From NCBI GenBank assembly GCA_964394205.1, contig CAYMVS010000075.1, positions 1 to 9,092 of the forward strand: a DNA stretch of 9,092 nt, given 5' to 3'. Positions 6,671 to 9,092 of the stretch are shown piece by piece; positions within the stretch are counted from its first letter, which is position 1, and every line of letters starts with the position of its first letter. The translations under genes and the position numbers were made by a program. Source of the DNA: HGM05190 sp964394205 (GTDB lineage: Bacteria > Bacteroidota > Bacteroidia > Bacteroidales > Muribaculaceae). The notes beneath the pieces were generated by a model. That model saw only the letters and a program-made list of their open reading frames with translations. It was not told the origin of the DNA and did no database searches.

Positions 6671-8419
6671 ATGATGAAAATACTTTGTAAAACAATATTA
6701 ACCGCATGTTTGGCTATGGCCTCGCTACCGACAACCGCGGCCAATCCCCGCGACGTGCACCTGAAACTGGTTCACACGACCGACGTTCATGGCAATTTCT
6801 TCCCCTACGACTACATTAACCGTCGGCCCGGGGCCGGCTCTTTGGCGCGGGTCAGCACTTTGGTCGACTCGCTCAGGGAGACTTATGGCCGGGAGAGGGT
6901 GATATTGGTTGATGCCGGTGACATCCTGCAGGGGCAGCCCTCGGTCTACTACTACAATTTTGAAGACAGTGTCACGCCCCACCTTGCCGCGCGCCTGTAT
7001 AACTTCATGGACTATGACGCCATCGCCATCGGCAACCATGACGTGGAGACAGGCCACAGTGTCTACGACCGTTTCAACGCCGGGCTCAACCGCCCTCTGC
7101 TGGGAGCCAATGTGCTTGATGCCTCGACCGGCGAGCCATATCTGGAGCCTTTCCGTGTCTTTACCAAAGATGGCGTGAAGATTGCCGTGCTCGGGTTGTT
7201 GACCCCTGCCATCCCTGCATGGCTGCAGGAGAATCTGTGGAGCGGATTGGGGTTTGAGGATATGGTCGATGCCGCCCGGCGCTGGGTGCCTTACATACAT
7301 GAGAAGGAGCATCCCGATCTGCTCATCGGCCTTTTCCACTCGGGCAACGACGCCTCGCGTCACACCGGCGACTACCTCGAGAACGCCTCGACCATCGTGG
7401 CAAAGGAGGTGCCGGGCCTCGACATTGTATTGACCGGTCATGACCACACGCGCTTTAACCGCGTGATGATGAACCAAAGAGGTGACTCGGTGGTGGTGAT
7501 GAATCCCGCCAACAATGCCGAGGCTGTCTCGGTGATCGACATCGACCTGAGCTTTGATAAGGATGGAAATGTTGTGTCAAAGCATTTTAAGGGCGAGCTT
7601 GTCCCGGTTGGCACTCTCGACGCCTCCCCCTCGTTAATGAAGGAGTTTGCCCCCGACATGGAGCGCGTTGCGGCCTACGTTGACCGACACATAGGCCATG
7701 CCGAGGGTGATTTCACCTCCCGCGAGGCATATTTCGGCCCTTCATCGTTCATGCAGCTCATCCACGACCTGCAGCTGAAAATCTCGGGTGCCGATATTTC
7801 AATGGCCGCTCCGCTTACCTACGATGCCACCATCGCGGCGGGTCCTATTCGCGTCAGCGACATGTTCAACCTCTACAAGTATGAGAACATGCTATATGTC
7901 ATGGAGTTGACGGGACAGGAAGTAAAAGACTATCTTGAAGAGAGTTACCGGATGTGGACGACTACCATGGCTCCCGGCGGCAAGCATATCCTTCTTTTTG
8001 CCTCCGACAATCCCACGCCTGCCGACAGGGCGCTGAAAAACCCCACCTACAATTTTGACTCGGCCTCGGGCATACGCTACACGGTCGATGTCACCGCCGC
8101 CCCCGGTCAAAAGGTCAACATACAATCGATGGAAGACGGCACCCCTTTTGATTTGCAAAAGAAATATCGGGTGGCTGTAAACTCTTATCGGGGAAATGGA
8201 GGCGGCGACTTGCTGACGCGTGGCGCCGGCATCCCTCACAGTGAGCTGTCAAAGCGTATTGTCTGGGCCACAGACCGCGATATGCGTTATTATCTCATCA
8301 AGACCATCGAGCAGCTCGGCTCGATTGCCCCCCGTGTGGTTGACAACTGGCGTTTTGTGCCCGACGGGATTGTTGCACCGGCTATTAATAATGATTTTAA
8401 AATATTGTTTGACAAATGA
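6671..8419 (+). CDS. secreted 5'-nucleotidase / 2',3'-cyclic phosphodiesterase (UshA/CpdB type)
   Basis: This enzyme class removes phosphate from nucleotides or opens 2',3'-cyclic nucleotides in the periplasm. From the ATG at 6671 the protein has 582 residues and a signal peptide (MMKILCKTILTACLAMASLP..TAA). The N-terminal dinuclear metallophosphoesterase domain shows DVH (Asp38, His40), AGD (Asp84), GNHD (Asn122, His123), FHSG (His223) and GHDH (His257, His259), a complete metal and catalytic set. The C-terminal substrate domain (from about 340) has LYKYENMLYVMELTG and VNSYRGNGGGD; the Tyr in each is a likely base-stacking residue. The NSYRGNGGG form resembles CpdB more than UshA, so cyclic phosphodiesterase activity is likely, but substrate is not settled. 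The frame is open back to a TTG at 6644 inside the previous gene; ATG 6671 (or 6674) is preferred because it starts the signal peptide. The stop overlaps the next start by four bases (ATGA). Confidence 0.92.
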   Translation: MMKILCKTILTACLAMASLPTTAANPRDVHLKLVHTTDVHGNFFPYDYINRRPGAGSLARVSTLVDSLRETYGRERVILVDAGDILQGQPSVYYYNFEDSVTPHLAARLYNFMDYDAIAIGNHDVETGHSVYDRFNAGLNRPLLGANVLDASTGEPYLEPFRVFTKDGVKIAVLGLLTPAIPAWLQENLWSGLGFEDMVDAARRWVPYIHEKEHPDLLIGLFHSGNDASRHTGDYLENASTIVAKEVPGLDIVLTGHDHTRFNRVMMNQRGDSVVVMNPANNAEAVSVIDIDLSFDKDGNVVSKHFKGELVPVGTLDASPSLMKEFAPDMERVAAYVDRHIGHAEGDFTSREAYFGPSSFMQLIHDLQLKISGADISMAAPLTYDATIAAGPIRVSDMFNLYKYENMLYVMELTGQEVKDYLEESYRMWTTTMAPGGKHILLFASDNPTPADRALKNPTYNFDSASGIRYTVDVTAAPGQKVNIQSMEDGTPFDLQKKYRVAVNSYRGNGGGDLLTRGAGIPHSELSKRIVWATDRDMRYYLIKTIEQLGSIAPRVVDNWRFVPDGIVAPAINNDFKILFDK

Positions 8420-8976
8420 TTGAAAGCATCCTCGAGTTTAACCGCAAGTTTGTGGAAAATGGTGATTACCGCCAATATGAAACCTCAAAATATCCCGACA
8501 AGAAGATAGCGATTGTCACCTGTATGGACACGCGTCTGACAACCTTGCTCCCCGCCGCGCTTGGCATCAGGAATGGCGACGTCAAGATGATCAAAAATGC
8601 CGGTGGCACCATCACCAATCCCTTTGACTCGACGGTCCGCTCTCTGTTGGTGGCCATTTATGAGTTGGGTGTCAATGAGATAATGATTATCGGTCACACC
8701 GGTTGTGGCGTGCAGGGTATGAACGCCCATCATTTTATCGAGATGATGAAAGAGCGGGGCATCGACGACGAGCACATCAAGCTTATGCGTCACTGTGGCA
8801 TCGATCTTGACAGCTGGCTGCACGGTTTTGACGACACCTCGGCTGCCGTTGCCGAGACCGTTGACCTGGTCAGCAACCATCCGCTGATTCCTGCCGACGT
8901 GCGCGTGGCAGGCTACATCATGGACTCGACCACCGGCTTGCTGACCCCATTGGAGCAGGCTCAGGAGGGTGCATAA
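8416..8976 (+). CDS. beta-carbonic anhydrase family protein
   Basis: Members interconvert CO2 and bicarbonate in the cytoplasm with a zinc ion. The 186-aa protein carries the family's zinc and catalytic set: CMDTR (Cys36, Asp38, Arg40) and HTGC (His94, Cys97). KNAGG after the first motif and RSLLVAIYELGV before the second are also typical. The short length and motif style fit the compact class that includes the Methanothermobacter Cab protein, rather than plant-like enzymes. There is no signal peptide. The ATG overlaps the nucleotidase stop codon in ATGA, so translation is probably coupled. A terminator follows 32 bases after the stop. Some small members of this family have no tested anhydrase activity, so the reaction is inferred from the intact residues. 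Confidence 0.9.
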   Translation: MIESILEFNRKFVENGDYRQYETSKYPDKKIAIVTCMDTRLTTLLPAALGIRNGDVKMIKNAGGTITNPFDSTVRSLLVAIYELGVNEIMIIGHTGCGVQGMNAHHFIEMMKERGIDDEHIKLMRHCGIDLDSWLHGFDDTSAAVAETVDLVSNHPLIPADVRVAGYIMDSTTGLLTPLEQAQEGA

Positions 8977-9008
8977 TGGTGTGAGATATCATTGAATATC
9001 AATGTGTT

Positions 9009-9042
9009 GTTGGGACATGTCAAAGGCATGTCCCAACGTTTT
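9009..9042 (+). terminator. intrinsic terminator after the carbonic anhydrase gene
   Basis: GTTGGGACATG (9009-9019) and CATGTCCCAAC (9027-9037) form a perfect 11-bp stem with a 7-base loop (TCAAAGG), followed by GTTTT. It ends the tdk cluster. The T-tract stops after four T, exactly where the group II intron-like sequence begins, which suggests that the insertion interrupted or followed the tract. Confidence 0.85.
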
Positions 9043-9092
9043 GTTCGCCCGACATGGGCATAATCTAACGGGTGGAAGTCCCTAACGCGGCC
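9043..9092 (+). mobile_element. 5' end of a group II intron, probably class C, cut off by window edge
   Basis: From 9043 the sequence reads GTTCGCCCGACATGGGC, forming the hairpin GCCC (9047-9050) / GGGC (9056-9059) with loop GACAT. Then comes GGGTGGAAGTCCC (9070-9082), which pairs GGG with CCC. Bacterial class C introns, as I remember the Oceanobacillus iheyensis sequence, begin GUGUGCCCGGCAUGGG and carry a GGGUGAGAGUCCC segment at nearly the same distance. The site fits as well: class C introns insert just after intrinsic terminator hairpins, and this begins directly after stem plus TTTT. The third base differs from the usual GUGYG start. Domains I (most) to VI and any reverse transcriptase gene would lie to the right, outside the window. 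Confidence 0.75.

Noticed and set aside
8986..9003. Small repeats GATAT/ATATC and ATTGA/TCAAT after the carbonic anhydrase stop
   Set aside because: Too short and AT-rich; the true terminator at 9009-9042 explains the region.

Overview
The window looks like ordinary chromosomal DNA from a Bacteroidales bacterium, possibly Muribaculaceae; the family-level guess is inference only. Three things support the order. The promoters fit the Bacteroidetes pattern TTTG-N19-21-TAnnTTTG rather than the E. coli -35/-10 pattern. The start codons lack Shine-Dalgarno sequences and follow AT-rich leaders. The proteins resemble Bacteroidetes housekeeping homologues, for example a short GyrB ending in ANIDA.

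Layout. At the left edge lies the 5' part of a tRNA-Pro (anticodon GGG) on the minus strand, with a very good promoter and a hairpin leader. A gap of about 440 bp between promoters follows. It holds no convincing gene, but it has a 14-bp palindrome and a GC-rich foldable segment. Then come gyrB (DNA gyrase B, with a near-perfect promoter and a leader hairpin followed by a U-tract), a terminator, and rnr (RNase R) behind a foldable leader. A strong terminator that has a competing alternative fold follows rnr. Last is a tight four-gene cluster on the plus strand: thymidine kinase (tdk), a secreted DUF3108 protein, a secreted UshA/CpdB-type 5'-nucleotidase or cyclic phosphodiesterase, and a small beta-carbonic anhydrase. 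The cluster ends in an 11-bp terminator hairpin.

How the genes fit together. gyrB and rnr are independent housekeeping units for DNA supercoiling and RNA decay. In the last cluster the periplasmic nucleotidase could release nucleosides that the cytoplasmic thymidine kinase then phosphorylates, which would make a salvage route. The roles of the DUF3108 protein and of the carbonic anhydrase, whose start overlaps the nucleotidase stop by four bases, are not explained by this.

The most notable feature is at the right edge. Directly after the carbonic anhydrase terminator, the last 50 bases look like the 5' end of a group II intron RNA of bacterial class C. This class is known to insert just downstream of terminator hairpins, and the arrangement here fits exactly. 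The body of the element, with any reverse transcriptase, lies outside the window. I see no CRISPR array, no IS element, no phage gene and no clear new multi-gene system.
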